Shown here: positions 49,921 to 63,756 of the stretch, one piece after another
How the letters are laid out: every line of letters begins with the position of its first letter
How positions within the stretch are numbered: the stretch's first letter is position 1
NCBI RefSeq assembly: GCF_014651955.1
Contig: NZ_BMXW01000016.1
Location: 1 to 64,000, forward strand
DNA: 64,000 nucleotides
Direction: 5' to 3'
Source of the DNA: Shewanella fodinae
Lineage (GTDB): Bacteria > Pseudomonadota > Gammaproteobacteria > Enterobacterales > Shewanellaceae
The notes under the pieces: model-generated
What the model was told of the DNA's origin: nothing
The model's database searches: none
Seen by the model: only the letters and a program-made list of their open reading frames with translations
Position numbers and translations under genes: made by a program

Positions 49921-49940
49921 TTTTACTTCCCAATACAGAA
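49921..49940. repeat. attR: Right attachment site at mnmE 3' end
   Basis: TTTTACTTCCCAATACAGAA. The minus strand gives TTC TGT ATT GGG AAG TAA, the last codons of mnmE. It pairs with 26648-26667. Confidence 0.88.
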
Positions 49941-51284
49941 TGAGCTAAAGATGCGACCCAGCAGGTCATCAGAGGTAAACTGGCCGGTGATCTCGCTTAA
50001 TGCTTCTTGGGTTAAGCGTAATTCTTCCGCTAGCAGTTCGCCGGCTTGGAATACTTCCAACTGCTCTTTACCAAGCGCGAGATGTTCACTGGCAGTTTGC
50101 AACGCATCGAGGTGACGGCGGCGGGCAATGAAGCTACCTTCCAGATTGCTCTGATAACCCATTAGTTGTTTTAAGTGTTGTTTTAATTCAGACATTCCTA
50201 GGCCAGTTTTGGCGGAGATTCGATAAACGCTGTAACCTTGTTCTTCTGTTGGAGCTAAAGCTTCTCCCGTTAAGTCGGCTTTATTGCGGACTACGGTAAT
50301 GCCGAGTTTGGCGGGTAATCGGTCGACAAAATCTGGCCATATATCCTTGGGATCGACAGCGTCTGTATCGGTGCCATCCACCATAAATAAGACCCGATCG
50401 GCATTGGCTATTTCGGCCCAAGCGCGTTCAATACCAATTTTCTCGACGGCATCGTCGGTATTGCGTAGCCCTGCGGTATCAATGATGTGCAGTGGCATGC
50501 CATCAATATGAATATGCTCACGCAGCACATCGCGGGTGGTACCGGCTATCTCGGTTACAATTGCGGATTCTTTCCCTGCAAGCGCATTCAGCAGGCTGGA
50601 TTTCCCGGCATTGGGGCGGCCGGCGATCACCACTTTCATACCTTCACGGATCAGTGCGCCTTGTTGAGCGCTTTGCTGCACTTCGCTGAGTTTGTCGATA
50701 ATGCGATATAAAGCGTTAGCAATTTTGCCATCGGAAAGAAAATCGACTTCTTCATCTGGAAAATCAATCGCGGCTTCGACATAAAGGCGCAGATTAGTGA
50801 CTTGCTCCACCAGTTGATGTACTTCTTTGGAAAACTCGCCCTGTAAAGATGCCATCGCACTTTTTGCGGCTTGTTCGCTGGTGGCTTCAATCAAGTCGGC
50901 GATGGCTTCGGCCTGGGCAAGATCTAATTTGTCATTTAGAAAGGCTTGTTCACTGAATTCCCCCGGGCGAGCCATGCGCACACCTTCCAGTTCCAATATG
51001 GTCTTTATCAGCATATCCATGACAATTTGACCACCGTGTCCCTGTAACTCCAGTACATCTTCGCCAGTGAAGGAGTTGGGGCCTTTAAAAAACAAGGCGA
51101 TACCCTGATCCAATGTATGTCCTTGGCTGTTTTTAAATGAACAGTAATCCGCATAGCGGGCTTTAGGCAGATGACCAAGTACTTTCATGGCAACATCTGC
51201 GGCTTTGTCACCGGATACTCTGACTATGCCCACACCGCCTTTGCCTGGCGCGGTTGCCTGCGCCACAATGGTATCTGCTGCCAC
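49923..51284 (-). CDS. mnmE: tRNA modification GTPase MnmE, tail supplied by the island
   Basis: A 453-aa GTPase that partners MnmG to modify tRNA U34. The N-terminal tetrahydrofolate-binding domain is followed by helical and G domains ([14 protein letters not shown] and [10 protein letters not shown]). The C-terminal FCIGK carries the catalytic Cys. The start is the GTG at 51284, preceded by AGGA; the frame extends to 51323. The last codons are now encoded by the island's end, leaving the protein unchanged. The original downstream terminator has been moved 23 kb away. Confidence 0.97.
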   Translation of the reverse strand: MAADTIVAQATAPGKGGVGIVRVSGDKAADVAMKVLGHLPKARYADYCSFKNSQGHTLDQGIALFFKGPNSFTGEDVLELQGHGGQIVMDMLIKTILELEGVRMARPGEFSEQAFLNDKLDLAQAEAIADLIEATSEQAAKSAMASLQGEFSKEVHQLVEQVTNLRLYVEAAIDFPDEEVDFLSDGKIANALYRIIDKLSEVQQSAQQGALIREGMKVVIAGRPNAGKSSLLNALAGKESAIVTEIAGTTRDVLREHIHIDGMPLHIIDTAGLRNTDDAVEKIGIERAWAEIANADRVLFMVDGTDTDAVDPKDIWPDFVDRLPAKLGITVVRNKADLTGEALAPTEEQGYSVYRISAKTGLGMSELKQHLKQLMGYQSNLEGSFIARRRHLDALQTASEHLALGKEQLEVFQAGELLAEELRLTQEALSEITGQFTSDDLLGRIFSSFCIGK

Positions 51285-51322
51285 ATTTTTTCCTTTGTTG
51301 TTATTCAAATACTGGATAATCA

Positions 51323-51345
51323 AAAGGCGGCCATCAGCCGCCTTT
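51323..51345 (-). terminator. Hairpin between yidC and mnmE
   Basis: AAAGGCGGC-CATCA-GCCGCCTTT just after the yidC stop, with TTTTGATT following on the minus strand. A terminator or attenuator that limits read-through into mnmE. Confidence 0.7.
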
Positions 51346-51363
51346 GGGGGAAGAGTTTTTGGG

Positions 51364-52998
51364 TTATTTCAAGCCTTTCTTCTCTAGCCCGGCGTAGATA
51401 ATCTTCTGTTGGATAATAGCCACAATGTTACCCATCAACCAGTACAGTACTAGGCCAGATGGGAACCACAGGAAGAATACTGTAAATACCACTGGCATAT
51501 ACTGCATCATCTTTGCCTGCATAGGATCCATAGTGGGCGACATCGGCTGTAGCTTCTGCATGATGAACATAGATACGCCGTTCAGAATAGGCAGCACATA
51601 GTATGGATCTTGTACTGACAAGTCGTGGATCCACAGCATGAATGGGGCGTGGCGCAATTCTACACTTTCAAGTAGAACCCAGTATAAGGCTAAGAAGATT
51701 GGCATCTGCAGCATGATCGGCAGACAGCCTCCCATTGGGTTAACCTTCTCTTTCTTATACATCTCCATCATGGCCTGACCCATCTTTTGGCGATCATCAC
51801 CAAAACGGTCTTTCAACTCTTGGATTTTTGGCTGTAGATTACGCATCTTCGCCATAGAGGTGTATTGGGCGCGGGTAAGCGGGAACAGAATACCGCGCAC
51901 GGTAAAGGTGATCAGAATAATTGCCAACCCCCAATTACCCACAAACGAATGGAAGAACATCATCAGCTTGTAGATAGGCACAGCTAACCACCACAATACA
52001 CCGTAATCAACCACTAGATTTAAGGTATCGGACAGTTCTGAAAGTGCGGCCTGATCTTTTGGACCAACATAGAAATCGGCCCCTACGGTTGCAGTTTTAC
52101 CTGGTGCTACGGTATCCGCTTGACCACGGAAACCTATATTAGCCATAGTGCCGTTGCTGACGCTGGAATAAATAAGATTACTTTGATCCGCTGGTGGAAC
52201 CCAAGCTGATACAAAGTAGTGTTGCAACATGGCTACCCAACCGCCTTGGGTCTCTTTGTGCAGATCTTTTTCTGTGATTTCGTCAAATTTGTACTTTTCA
52301 TAACGGGTATCAGCGGTGGAATACGCCGCACCTCGATATGTTGGCATCATCATATGGCTATCAGATGGTTTGATAGTCTGCTTAATTTGACCATACATCT
52401 GCACCTGCAATGGCGCAGATGTCGTGTTATCAATCTGATAATCTACCCGGATATCAAATTTGCCCTTACGGAAAGTGAATATCTTGGTGTATTTTACGCC
52501 GTTTGGTGCGGTATAGGTCATGGGCACTTGCAGCGTGTCATTACCATCTTTCATCTGAAATTCAGTACTGGCCACTGTATAGGTTGGGCGGCCAGTGCTG
52601 CTGTCAATACCACCACTACCAATCAGGCCGCTTTGCGCAACGTAGGTAAATCCTGGTTTTTGTTCTAAAAGTACAAAAGGATCGTCTTTACCTTGCTCCA
52701 GTTTATGAGCAACTAGCGCCGCATGTACTATGTCTCCGCCAACAGGGTTGATCAGTACGTCTAACTGATCTGTTTTAACCCGCACTAACTCTTTGGAGGC
52801 AACAACTGGATGTTCTTCCGGTACACCAGCCTTACTGTCGGCATTGGGCACGTCATTTTGAAGGGTGTCCTGATTTGAGGATGTTACTGTTGTTTCAGTA
52901 ACGGCTGGTTTTGGCGCTTTATCTGTCTGCCATTGCTGCCAAATCATAAAACTGACAGCTAACAGCGCGATAAGCAGAATATTGCGTTGAGATTCCAT
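51364..52998 (-). CDS. yidC: Membrane protein insertase YidC
   Basis: A 544-aa inner-membrane insertase. It begins [20 protein letters not shown] (first helix), followed by a large periplasmic beta domain (about 60-320). The conserved core then has five helices, including [20 protein letters not shown] (with the essential Arg). Inserts membrane proteins with or without SecYEG. It lies 3 nt after yidD. Confidence 0.98.
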   Translation of the reverse strand: MESQRNILLIALLAVSFMIWQQWQTDKAPKPAVTETTVTSSNQDTLQNDVPNADSKAGVPEEHPVVASKELVRVKTDQLDVLINPVGGDIVHAALVAHKLEQGKDDPFVLLEQKPGFTYVAQSGLIGSGGIDSSTGRPTYTVASTEFQMKDGNDTLQVPMTYTAPNGVKYTKIFTFRKGKFDIRVDYQIDNTTSAPLQVQMYGQIKQTIKPSDSHMMMPTYRGAAYSTADTRYEKYKFDEITEKDLHKETQGGWVAMLQHYFVSAWVPPADQSNLIYSSVSNGTMANIGFRGQADTVAPGKTATVGADFYVGPKDQAALSELSDTLNLVVDYGVLWWLAVPIYKLMMFFHSFVGNWGLAIILITFTVRGILFPLTRAQYTSMAKMRNLQPKIQELKDRFGDDRQKMGQAMMEMYKKEKVNPMGGCLPIMLQMPIFLALYWVLLESVELRHAPFMLWIHDLSVQDPYYVLPILNGVSMFIMQKLQPMSPTMDPMQAKMMQYMPVVFTVFFLWFPSGLVLYWLMGNIVAIIQQKIIYAGLEKKGLK

Positions 52999-53001
52999 AG
53001 C

Positions 53002-53256
53002 CTATTTATTACACCTGTTCTTTTTAGGAGGTACGGGGTCGTTGCCGCCCGGATGCAAAGGGTGACATTTTAATATGCGTTTTATAGCAAACCAACTCCC
53101 TTTGACAGTTCCGTGCACTTGCACAGCTTCTATCGCGTAATGGGAGCAGGAAGGGTTGAATCGGCAGCGCTGTCCCAGCATCGGGCTGATAAAAAGCTGG
53201 TAGCCTCTGATGAATTTAATAATCAACCATTGAAACGGCGACTGAGTTTGCGCCAT
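53002..53256 (-). CDS. yidD: Membrane protein insertion efficiency factor YidD
   Basis: An 84-aa amphipathic protein with the family signature [14 protein letters not shown], three conserved Cys and [14 protein letters not shown]. It helps YidC-dependent insertion. Overlaps rnpA by 34 nt. Confidence 0.96.
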   Translation of the reverse strand: MAQTQSPFQWLIIKFIRGYQLFISPMLGQRCRFNPSCSHYAIEAVQVHGTVKGSWFAIKRILKCHPLHPGGNDPVPPKKNRCNK

Positions 53257-53579
53257 AACTTTTCCACCAATTTCCTGAGCTGTTCATTCTCCAGCTCCAG
53301 AACACCGCCGCGAACCAATACCACAATGTCCACCGGTGGCAGATTATACTGATTTAGTCTGAAACTTTCGCGCACAACGCGTTTGACTCTGTTGCGCTGG
53401 TTAGCTCTTTTTACATGACGTTTGGCAACAGTCAAGCCTAATCTGGGATGTTCCAGACCATTAGGGGTCGCCAACAGAGTTATTTCAGCAGAAGAAGCTT
53501 TTTGCGGGTTGGTAAAAACAGAATTGAATTGTGCGGGAGTTAACAAGCGTAACTCCCGCGAAAAGGTGTAGCTAGTCAC
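53223..53579 (-). CDS. rnpA: Ribonuclease P protein component
   Basis: A 118-aa basic protein that helps the RNA subunit mature tRNA 5' ends. [18 protein letters not shown] and the RNR motif in [17 protein letters not shown] are diagnostic. It lies 20 nt after rpmH. Confidence 0.97.
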   Translation of the reverse strand: MTSYTFSRELRLLTPAQFNSVFTNPQKASSAEITLLATPNGLEHPRLGLTVAKRHVKRANQRNRVKRVVRESFRLNQYNLPPVDIVVLVRGGVLELENEQLRKLVEKLWRKLSRRFNG

Positions 53580-53599
53580 CTAATTGTCTACTTGCTTAA

Positions 53600-53737
53600 T
53601 TAAGCAGAAAGACGAGCGCGACCTTTAGCACGGCGACGAGCCAGTACCTTGCGGCCGTTAGCTGTAGCCATACGAGCGCGGAAGCCGTGAGTACGCTTGC
53701 GCTTCAGGTTGCTTGGTTGAAAAGTACGTTTACTCAT
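53600..53737 (-). CDS. rpmH: 50S ribosomal protein L34
   Basis: A 45-aa very basic protein: [20 protein letters not shown], then [20 protein letters not shown], ending ARLSA. Classic partner of rnpA at the origin. Too short for most automatic calls. Its promoter lies in the dnaA-rpmH intergenic region. Confidence 0.97.
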   Translation of the reverse strand: MSKRTFQPSNLKRKRTHGFRARMATANGRKVLARRRAKGRARLSA

Positions 53738-54179
53738 GATGGCAATCCGTCTTTGTTAGTTAATTTTCCTCTACCGGGAAAATTCGGAGAGGGTATAAAA
53801 AAGAGGCCGAATTGTAATCACATTTACCTTGGACGTCAATAAGCAGAATGTCCGGTATATGTAATTACTGCCTCTATTTAGCGATCTGTTGATGTGGTTA
53901 ACATACAATATGTGGATAACTCTGTGTACTTACCACAATATATAGTAGCTAAAGCGGCTATTAATAGATCGCTGGGGCGGCATTATAGATCAACTCAGAT
54001 CCCTTAATAAAGTGGTAAATATCATGGATTATCCCCCTAGAGATCCTGTAGGATCTGACAGGATCTAACGGGTAGTAAGATCTCGATCGCTTTGGGGATA
54101 ATTATGCTTCGACCATAGCGATTATTCAGATCTCTCTATAGAATAGCCTCCCTTGAGGAGATGGATTGGGGATAAGTTT
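53738..54179. promoter_or_regulatory. rpmH-dnaA intergenic region with DnaA boxes and GATC cluster
   Basis: 442 bp between divergent rpmH and dnaA. It has a perfect DnaA box TGTGGATAA (53911-53919), plus TGGGGATAA at 54093-54101 and 54167-54175 (the last inside the dnaA leader). About ten GATC sites occur between 53880 and 54135, including the tandem GGATCTGACAGGATCTAAC near 54050. DnaA autoregulation and SeqA-type sequestration are likely. Could also be a relic or secondary origin. Confidence 0.8.
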
Positions 54180-55571
54180 GTGACTGTTTCACTATGGCAG
54201 CAATGTGTCGGCAGATTGCAAGACGAGCTTTCAGCTCAGCAGTTCAGTATGTGGATCAGACCATTGCAGGCTGAAATGGATGGTGAAACCTTAGTATTGT
54301 ACGCGCCCAACCGGTTTGTGCTGGACTGGGTAAGGGATAAGTATCTCAATATTATTAACCAGTTTTTTAGCGAACACCTCGGAAGTGAAGCCCCTAAACT
54401 CCGTTTTGATATAGGCAGCCGTCCGGCCCCTCGGACTGAGGTTGTTAGCTCGGCCATTAATAACAAAAACCATACTCGCCCAGTGACTAAATCCAGCGTA
54501 GCGGCAGTATTCAATAATGATGATGAAGAGCCCGTTAGCAATCACCCATACCGCAGCAATATTAATCCAACTTACCAGTTTGATAACTTTGTTGAAGGTA
54601 AGTCTAACCAGTTAGGTAAAGCGGCAGCGCAACAGGTTTCTGAAAACCCAGGCGGTGCTTACAATCCATTGTTCCTATACGGTGGTACCGGTCTAGGTAA
54701 AACCCATCTGCTACACGCTGTTGGCAATGGCATTCTTAAAAATAATCCTCATGCCAAAGTGGTGTATATGCATTCTGAGCGGTTTGTTCAGGACATGGTT
54801 AAGGCATTGCAGAATAACGCTATTGAAGATTTTAAACGCTATTATCGCAGCGTTGATGCCCTGTTTATTGATGATATTCAGTTTTTTGCCAACAAAGATC
54901 GTTCCCAGGAAGAGTTTTTCCATACCTTTAATGCGTTGCTGGAAGGCAATCATCAGATCATTCTAACCTCAGACCGTTATCCCAAAGAGATTGATGGGGT
55001 TGAAGATCGACTGAAGTCTCGCTTTGGCTGGGGTCTTACTGTCGCTATTGAACCGCCGGAATTGGAAACACGGGTGGCAATTCTGATGCGCAAGGCGTTA
55101 GAAAACGGTATTAACTTGCCGGATGAAGTGGCTTTTTTTATTGCTAAACGCTTACGTTCGAATGTGCGTGAGCTTGAAGGTGCTTTAAACCGGGTGATCG
55201 CTAATGCAAACTTCACCGGTCGACCAATTACTATCGATTTTGTGCGCGAAGCACTGCGTGACCTATTGGCTCTGCAGGAAAAATTAGTCACTATAGACAA
55301 TATTCAGAAAACAGTCGCTGAATACTACAAGATCAAGATGGCGGATATGTTGTCCAAGCGACGCTCCCGTAGTGTTGCCCGTCCTCGACAGATGGCTATG
55401 GCACTTTCTAAAGAGCTGACTAACCAGAGTCTGCCCGAAATCGGTGATGCTTTTGGCGGACGAGATCATACGACAGTGTTACATGCCTGTCGCAAAATTG
55501 CCCAGCTCAGAGAAGAGAGCCACGACATCAAAGAAGATTACGCCAACTTGATCCGAACCTTATCTTCTTAA
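54180..55571 (+). CDS. dnaA: Chromosomal replication initiator DnaA
   Basis: A 463-aa AAA+ initiator that binds the boxes at oriC (18462-18599) and opens the duplex. The start is the GTG at 54180 ([20 protein letters not shown]). Walker [14 protein letters not shown] lies at about 162-174, Walker [12 protein letters not shown], and the C-terminal HTH signature is [15 protein letters not shown]. Followed 15 nt later by dnaN. Confidence 0.98.
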   Translation: MTVSLWQQCVGRLQDELSAQQFSMWIRPLQAEMDGETLVLYAPNRFVLDWVRDKYLNIINQFFSEHLGSEAPKLRFDIGSRPAPRTEVVSSAINNKNHTRPVTKSSVAAVFNNDDEEPVSNHPYRSNINPTYQFDNFVEGKSNQLGKAAAQQVSENPGGAYNPLFLYGGTGLGKTHLLHAVGNGILKNNPHAKVVYMHSERFVQDMVKALQNNAIEDFKRYYRSVDALFIDDIQFFANKDRSQEEFFHTFNALLEGNHQIILTSDRYPKEIDGVEDRLKSRFGWGLTVAIEPPELETRVAILMRKALENGINLPDEVAFFIAKRLRSNVRELEGALNRVIANANFTGRPITIDFVREALRDLLALQEKLVTIDNIQKTVAEYYKIKMADMLSKRRSRSVARPRQMAMALSKELTNQSLPEIGDAFGGRDHTTVLHACRKIAQLREESHDIKEDYANLIRTLSS

Positions 55572-55586
55572 TCAGGGAACAGAATA

Positions 55587-56687
55587 ATGAAATTTTCAAT
55601 TGATAGGGATGACCTATTGAAGCCGTTGCAACTGGTCAGTGGTGCGGTTGAAAGAAGGCATAACCTGCCAATTCTGGCAAATCTCCTTGTGGAAGTAAGT
55701 AATCACTCACTAAAGTTTACTGGCACTGACTTGGAAGTTGAGTTGGTCGGCAGTGCCGCCATCAGTGGCGATGTGCAGGAAGGGCGTACTACAGTACCAG
55801 CCAAAAAGTTGTTGGATATTGTTAAATCCCTACCAGAACAGAGTGAAGTCAAAATAGAGCAGCAGGAAAACAAATGGTTGCTACGTTGTGGCCGCAGCCG
55901 CTTCACTCTGGCAACTTTGCCTGCAGAAGAATATCCCAACGTCGAAAGTTTTCAGCCCAATATTGAATTCTCTATCAAACAGGGCACGCTGAAATCTCTG
56001 ATCGATGCGACCCAGTTTTCTATGGCTAACCAGGATGTGCGTTATTACCTCAACGGTTTGTTGTTTGAAACCGAAGGTAATGTGTTGCGAACGGTTGCTA
56101 CAGATGGTCACCGCTTGGCGCTGAGCCATCGCGCGATTGATGCTTCTTTGCCCGAAAACCAAGTGATTGTTCCCCGTAAGGGCGTCGTGGAATTGGCGCG
56201 TTTATTAGATGCTGATGATCAGGAAATCAGCATTGCCATTGGTGATAATGCTATTCGTGCCACTACCGCGGCGGCGGTACTCACCAGTAAGTTGGTGGAT
56301 GGCCGTTTTCCTGATTATCGCCGAGTGTTACCTAAGGGCGGCGACAAAATCGTGCTCGCTAGCCGTAATGCCTTACGTCAGGCGTTATTACGAGCTTCTA
56401 TTTTGTCAAATGAGAAGTTCCGAGGGGTGCGGGTACAGCTGGAAAATTCATTGTTAAAAATTACTGCTAACAATCCTGAACAGGAAGAGGCTGAAGAAAT
56501 CATCGATGTGGAATATGGTGGTGACGCCCTGGAAATTGGTTTTAACGTCTCCTATCTGCTGGATGTGCTCAACAGCCTTAAATCTGATGATGTGCGAATT
56601 ACCCTCAGTGATGGTAACTCTAGTGCACTGATTGAAAATCATCAGGAAGAAGACTCTATGTATGTAGTAATGCCTATGCGGCTGTAA
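55587..56687 (+). CDS. dnaN: DNA polymerase III beta sliding clamp
   Basis: A 366-aa protein that dimerises into the ring holding the polymerase on DNA. Three repeated clamp domains, starting MKFSIDRDDLLKPLQLVSGA and ending YVVMPMRL. Normal length. In operon with dnaA and recF. Confidence 0.98.
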   Translation: MKFSIDRDDLLKPLQLVSGAVERRHNLPILANLLVEVSNHSLKFTGTDLEVELVGSAAISGDVQEGRTTVPAKKLLDIVKSLPEQSEVKIEQQENKWLLRCGRSRFTLATLPAEEYPNVESFQPNIEFSIKQGTLKSLIDATQFSMANQDVRYYLNGLLFETEGNVLRTVATDGHRLALSHRAIDASLPENQVIVPRKGVVELARLLDADDQEISIAIGDNAIRATTAAAVLTSKLVDGRFPDYRRVLPKGGDKIVLASRNALRQALLRASILSNEKFRGVRVQLENSLLKITANNPEQEEAEEIIDVEYGGDALEIGFNVSYLLDVLNSLKSDDVRITLSDGNSSALIENHQEEDSMYVVMPMRL

Positions 56688-56699
56688 GCCGGGCGTTGC

Positions 56700-57782
56700 A
56701 TGAGTCTCAGCCAGTTTAATATTCAACATTTTCGTAATATTGCTTCAGCCCAACTGCAACCTGGCAGTGGGCTGAATCTTATTTATGGACAAAATGGCAG
56801 TGGCAAAACCAGCATACTGGAAGCGATTTATTTCCTGGGTATGGGGCGTTCGTTCCGCAGTCATTTGGCCCAACGTGTCATCTGTAATGAGCAAGAACAA
56901 TTAACACTGTTTGCTAGGTTACAGGTGCACGACACTCAGCATAAAGTCGGCGTGCGCCGTTTCCGTAATGGTGATACCGATGTCAAAATTGATGGCGAAA
57001 AAATCAAGCGGTTATCGATACTCGCAGAGACATTGCCAATACAACTGATCACGCCTGAGAGTTTTTCCCTACTATTTGAAGGTCCGAAAGCGAGACGCCA
57101 GTTTATCGACTGGGGAGCGTTCCATTCAGACCCAATGTTTTATCCACAATGGATGAACGTCAGGCGAGTGTTGAAGCAGCGCAACCAGCTGTTACGAGAT
57201 GGCGCCAACTATCAGCAGATAGCCTATTGGGATCGCGAATTTGTGCGTTATTCAGAGGCGGTTACTGCTATACGAAACCATTATGTGGACTCGTTAAATG
57301 GACTGTTAAAGGGTATAATCGGAGAGTTTTTACCACAGGCAGACATCAGGGTTTCCTTTACTCGTGGTTGGGACAGTAAAACGCCTCTGGCGGCGCTGTT
57401 AGAAGCGCAATACAGCCGCGATGTAGTGATGGGATTTACGGTGAGCGGACCCCATAAAGCAGATTTGCGTTTACGGGTCGGTAATTTGCCCGCTCAGGAT
57501 GCGTTATCCCGGGGACAGCTTAAGCTGCTGGTGTGTGCGCTGCGGATTGCACAGGGAAAGTTGCTAAAACAACAGCAGGATAAAGACAGTATCTATCTGG
57601 TGGACGATCTGCCGTCAGAACTGGATGCCAAACACAGGCAGTTATTGCTACAGCAATTGAGTGAGACCGGTGCGCAAGTATTTGTTACTGCCATTGATCC
57701 AGCTGCAATAGCTGATTCATTAAACACTCCACCGGAACGGATTTTCCGGGTAGAACAGGGGAGTGTGACGGTCATTGAATAA
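56700..57782 (+). CDS. recF: Recombination mediator RecF
   Basis: A 360-aa SMC-like ATPase that helps RecA load at gaps. Walker [14 protein letters not shown] (about 31-43), signature [13 protein letters not shown] and Walker [12 protein letters not shown]. Normal length. It lies 12 nt after dnaN. Confidence 0.98.
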   Translation: MSLSQFNIQHFRNIASAQLQPGSGLNLIYGQNGSGKTSILEAIYFLGMGRSFRSHLAQRVICNEQEQLTLFARLQVHDTQHKVGVRRFRNGDTDVKIDGEKIKRLSILAETLPIQLITPESFSLLFEGPKARRQFIDWGAFHSDPMFYPQWMNVRRVLKQRNQLLRDGANYQQIAYWDREFVRYSEAVTAIRNHYVDSLNGLLKGIIGEFLPQADIRVSFTRGWDSKTPLAALLEAQYSRDVVMGFTVSGPHKADLRLRVGNLPAQDALSRGQLKLLVCALRIAQGKLLKQQQDKDSIYLVDDLPSELDAKHRQLLLQQLSETGAQVFVTAIDPAAIADSLNTPPERIFRVEQGSVTVIE

Positions 57783-57789
57783 CCGATGA

Positions 57790-60216
<2,427 letters not shown>

Positions 60217-60245
60217 GGCGTAAATTGCTTTTGTGACATGAAAGG

Positions 60246-60275
60246 GGGAGACAGACACATTGGTCTCCCTTTTTT
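60246..60275 (+). terminator. Rho-independent terminator of gyrB
   Basis: GGGAGAC, 10-nt loop, GTCTCCC, then TTTTTT. Confidence 0.88.
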
Positions 60276-60610
60276 ATGTCTATAAAATCTGGCGTTAAGC
60301 CTCTAAAGTTCAGTGGTGGTGACATAACATACGGACATCACAAGGCTTGCGCTCTGTTTGGCTGTCTATGGGATCTTATGATTGCTATCCCAAAATTTTT
60401 CCAACAGCTAACCCCTTAGTCTTGTCTCTTCATACGTGGATAATGCACAGGTGGTGTACGCAATTGATCTATAACGTTGTTGCTGAGTACGGCAAGCATG
60501 CCGCAGATTGTCTGAATGGTTAGAGTGGGGAAGGCCGGATGTTAGCGAGACGATAATCTGGCCAGAGATTGCAGGGGCCGTTACAATAATAACATTAAAA
60601 ATCAATAAAA

Positions 60611-60640
60611 TAGAAAGCTCACCAATTGGCGAGCTTTCTA
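60611..60640 (-). terminator. Rho-independent terminator of glyS
   Basis: Ten-bp arms TAGAAAGCTC/GAGCTTTCTA around a nearly palindromic 10-nt centre, followed by T-rich sequence on the minus strand. Confidence 0.85.
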
Positions 60641-60659
60641 TTTAATAGCTGTTTTACGC

Positions 60660-62729
60660 TTACTGTAGCAACGAGATATCAGCAATACGCAGGAATTGGT
60701 CACGCAATTGATTCAGCAGCGCTAAACGGTTATCGCGCAATTGTGCATCATCAGCCATCACCATCACTTGCTCAAAAAACAGGTCAACACTATCACGCAG
60801 TTGCGCCAGTAGTGTCAGCGCATGTTGATAGTCACCAGCTGCAAACAGTGGCTCTAATTGAGGGAGCAACGCTGCTAATGTTGTTGATAGTGCTTTTTCT
60901 GCAGGTTCAAGCAATAAGTTATTGTTCACTGTCTGGGGTAATTCCCCCGTAACTTTTGACAGTATGTTAGACACGCGTTTATTGGCAGCCGCCAGCGCTG
61001 TAGCTTGTTCCAGTTCACGGAAGTGTGCTACTGCCAGAATGCGGTTATCAAAGTCGGTTGGTCTGGTGGGGTAGCGCGCCAGCACAGCCAAGATCACATC
61101 GGTACTTATACCTTTATCTTGGTACCAGGCGCGGAAACGTCCCATCAAAAATTCCAATACTTCTGTGGCAGTATTATCGTTGGAGAGGTTGCTACCATGT
61201 GCATTGACTGCATAGCCAATTAGATCAACCAGATCCAATGACAGTTTGTTTTCCACAATAATGCGCAGCACCCCGATAGCGGCACGGCGCAGTGCAAACG
61301 GATCAGCGGCTCCTTTAGGCGCTTGACCAATGCCGAAAATGCCGGTCAGGGTATCTAGCTTTTCGGCCAGTGCTACCGCACAACTTACTGGTGCTGTTGG
61401 TACCGAATCGCCGGAAAAACGAGGTTTGTATTGCTCATCCAATGCCAGCGCTACGGCTTCTGATTCACCATCTAAGCGAGCATAGTGCATTCCCATGGTG
61501 CCTTGCGTATCGGTAAACTCCATCACCATGTTGGTCATCAAATCCGTTTTTGATAGCAGACCGGCACGTTTGGCGTCTGTTTCATTGGCATCTATGCCTG
61601 CTGCGATAAACCCTGCGACTTGGGATATGCGTTGTACGCGGTCTTTCAATGTGCCAAGTTGTTTCTGGAATATCACGCTATCTAAGCTGTCGATACGAGA
61701 GGCTAAGGTGTGTTTCTTATCGGTATTAAAGAAGAACTCTGCATCAGCCAGACGCGGGCGCACGACTTTTTCATTACCGGCAATAATTTGTGATGGATCT
61801 TTCGATTCGATGTTGGCGACAAAGATGAAGTGAGGCATCAGTTTGCCTGTCACATCGAAAACCGGGAAGTACTTCTGGTCACCTTTCATTGTGTAGACCA
61901 GTGCTTCGGCGGGAACAGCTAAGAATTTTTCTTCAAATGCTGCGGTCAGTACCACGGGCCATTCCACCAATGACGTGACTTCTTCTAGTAAGCTGTCACT
62001 GATATCGGCTTTACCACCTAGCGTTACTGCAGCGGCTTCGGCGTCAGTTTTGATAATGGCTTTGCGTTTATCATAGTCAGCAATCACTTTACCGCGTTCG
62101 TATAAGGCGCTCAGATAGTTGTCCGCATGATCCAGTTCAAAACTGGCTTCGCCCATAAAGCGATGGCCGCGGATGGTTCTGGCTGAATCGATACCCAGCA
62201 CTGTACCTGGAACGACTTTGTCACCCAGCAACATAGTAACGGTATGAACTGGCCGAATAAACTGAGTTTTATTACTGCCCCAACGCATGGGTTTTGGAAT
62301 GGGAAGTTTATCTAATGCCTGTTGGGTCATAGCCGGTATCAGCGTTTCTGTGCTGACGCCTTCCACCTTGGCGTGATAAACCAGCCATTCACCTTTGTCG
62401 GTATTTAAGCGTTCTGCTTGGTCTACGGTAATACCATTACCACGGGCCCAACCTTGAGCCGCTTTAGTTGGCTTTCCGTCCGCATCAAAGGCGGCTGTCA
62501 CTGATGGGCCGCGTTTTTCAACGACCTTGTCTTCCTGTGCCAGCGCTAGCTTCTCGATATAGAGTGCCAGTCTTCTGGGCGCGGCATACCAACATGCGTT
62601 AGCAAAGGGGAGTTCTGCTTTATTCAATTCTTCTGTGAAATTGGTCAGGAACGATTCCGCCAAGCTGCGTAAGGCTTTGGGTGGGAGTTCTTCGGTACCG
62701 ATTTCGATGAGTAAGTTTTCAAAATTCAT
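60660..62729 (-). CDS. glyS: Glycine-tRNA ligase beta subunit
   Basis: A 689-aa subunit of the alpha2beta2 glycyl-tRNA synthetase; it binds the tRNA. It starts [20 protein letters not shown] and has the HD-like and anticodon-binding C-terminal regions. Normal length. It lies 12 nt after glyQ. Confidence 0.98.
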   Translation of the reverse strand: MNFENLLIEIGTEELPPKALRSLAESFLTNFTEELNKAELPFANACWYAAPRRLALYIEKLALAQEDKVVEKRGPSVTAAFDADGKPTKAAQGWARGNGITVDQAERLNTDKGEWLVYHAKVEGVSTETLIPAMTQQALDKLPIPKPMRWGSNKTQFIRPVHTVTMLLGDKVVPGTVLGIDSARTIRGHRFMGEASFELDHADNYLSALYERGKVIADYDKRKAIIKTDAEAAAVTLGGKADISDSLLEEVTSLVEWPVVLTAAFEEKFLAVPAEALVYTMKGDQKYFPVFDVTGKLMPHFIFVANIESKDPSQIIAGNEKVVRPRLADAEFFFNTDKKHTLASRIDSLDSVIFQKQLGTLKDRVQRISQVAGFIAAGIDANETDAKRAGLLSKTDLMTNMVMEFTDTQGTMGMHYARLDGESEAVALALDEQYKPRFSGDSVPTAPVSCAVALAEKLDTLTGIFGIGQAPKGAADPFALRRAAIGVLRIIVENKLSLDLVDLIGYAVNAHGSNLSNDNTATEVLEFLMGRFRAWYQDKGISTDVILAVLARYPTRPTDFDNRILAVAHFRELEQATALAAANKRVSNILSKVTGELPQTVNNNLLLEPAEKALSTTLAALLPQLEPLFAAGDYQHALTLLAQLRDSVDLFFEQVMVMADDAQLRDNRLALLNQLRDQFLRIADISLLQ

Positions 62730-62741
62730 TAGTGTCTGACC

Positions 62742-63647
62742 TCACTTACACATTGGGAAACCCAGCGCCTCCCGGGCCTGGTAATAAGCTTCAGCAACCG
62801 CCTTGGCCATAGTACGAACGCGCAATATGTAGCGTTGCCTTTCGGTCACAGAAATAGCATGGCGAGCATCCAGTAAATTGAATGCATGGGATGCTTTCAT
62901 CACTTGTTCATAGGCGGGCAGTGGTAAGGGTTTTTCTAATGCCAGTAGTTGTTGGCAACTCTTCTCACACTGGTCAAACATCCCCAAAAGGAAATCTACA
63001 TCGGCATATTCGAAGTTGTAGGTGGACTGCTCGACTTCGTTCTGATGAAAGACGTCACCATAGGTGATCTTACCACGCGGACCATCTGTCCAGACTAGGT
63101 CATAGACACTGTTCACGCCTTGGATATACATAGCTAAACGTTCTAGGCCGTAGGTAATTTCACCGGTGACTGGACTGCATTCTAAGCCGCCAACTTGCTG
63201 AAAATACGTAAATTGTGTGACTTCCATACCGTTTAACCACACTTCCCAACCAAGCCCCCAGGCCCCTAGTGTTGGCGATTCCCAATTGTCTTCAACAAAG
63301 CGGATATCATGGATAGTGGGGTCAATACCCAATGCCTTTAATGAACCCAGGTACAGTTCTTGGATGTTGTCCGGCGAAGGCTTTAGCACCACTTGAAACT
63401 GGTAGTAGTGCTGTAAGCGGTTAGGGTTTTCGCCGTAGCGGCCGTCAGTCGGTCGGCGTGAAGGTTGCACATAAGCACTGCTCATGGGCTCTGGCCCTAA
63501 AGAGCGGAGGAATGTTTGTGGGTGGAATGTTCCAGCACCGACCTCCATATCCAGGGGTTGCACGATTGCACAGCCTTGCTGTGCCCAATAATCCTGCAGG
63601 GTCAGAATGAAGCCCTGGAATGTTTTCACATCATATTTGGTCGTCAT
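62742..63647 (-). CDS. glyQ: Glycine-tRNA ligase alpha subunit
   Basis: A 301-aa catalytic class II subunit that charges glycine. [17 protein letters not shown] and [21 protein letters not shown] are diagnostic. First gene of the glyQS operon and divergent from tag. Confidence 0.98.
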   Translation of the reverse strand: MTTKYDVKTFQGFILTLQDYWAQQGCAIVQPLDMEVGAGTFHPQTFLRSLGPEPMSSAYVQPSRRPTDGRYGENPNRLQHYYQFQVVLKPSPDNIQELYLGSLKALGIDPTIHDIRFVEDNWESPTLGAWGLGWEVWLNGMEVTQFTYFQQVGGLECSPVTGEITYGLERLAMYIQGVNSVYDLVWTDGPRGKITYGDVFHQNEVEQSTYNFEYADVDFLLGMFDQCEKSCQQLLALEKPLPLPAYEQVMKASHAFNLLDARHAISVTERQRYILRVRTMAKAVAEAYYQAREALGFPMCK

Positions 63648-63756
63648 ATCTACTGCTGTCAGCCGTCTATAGAAAATGGTTCCGATTATACCTTGTAGAC
63701 CCTAGCTTATGTAGGTTATTTTTTATCGAGCTTTGGTTTTTAAAGGAATTCCTGAA

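Larger units (their letters stand above)
26648..49940. mobile_element. Genomic island integrated at the 3' end of mnmE (about 23.3 kb)
   Basis: Bounded by 20-bp direct repeats (26648-26667 and 49921-49940) that match at 18 of 20 positions. Both encode the mnmE tail Phe-Cys-Ile-Gly-Lys-stop on the minus strand. A tyrosine integrase lies next to the mnmE end. Contents from the integrase inwards: a small Cys-rich protein, Gabija-like pair, HTH/DUF927/AlpA module, MobI-like gene, a patch of higher-GC cargo, an IS30-family element, a broken GGDEF gene, a serine recombinase and a four-gene unknown cluster. The target site is that of SGI1-type islands, but the gene content and integrase differ. Confidence 0.88.
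60217..60659. other. gyrB-glyS intergenic region
   Basis: 443 bp between convergent genes. It holds the gyrB terminator (60246-60275) and the glyS terminator (60611-60640). No gene or repeat was recognised between them. Confidence 0.6.
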
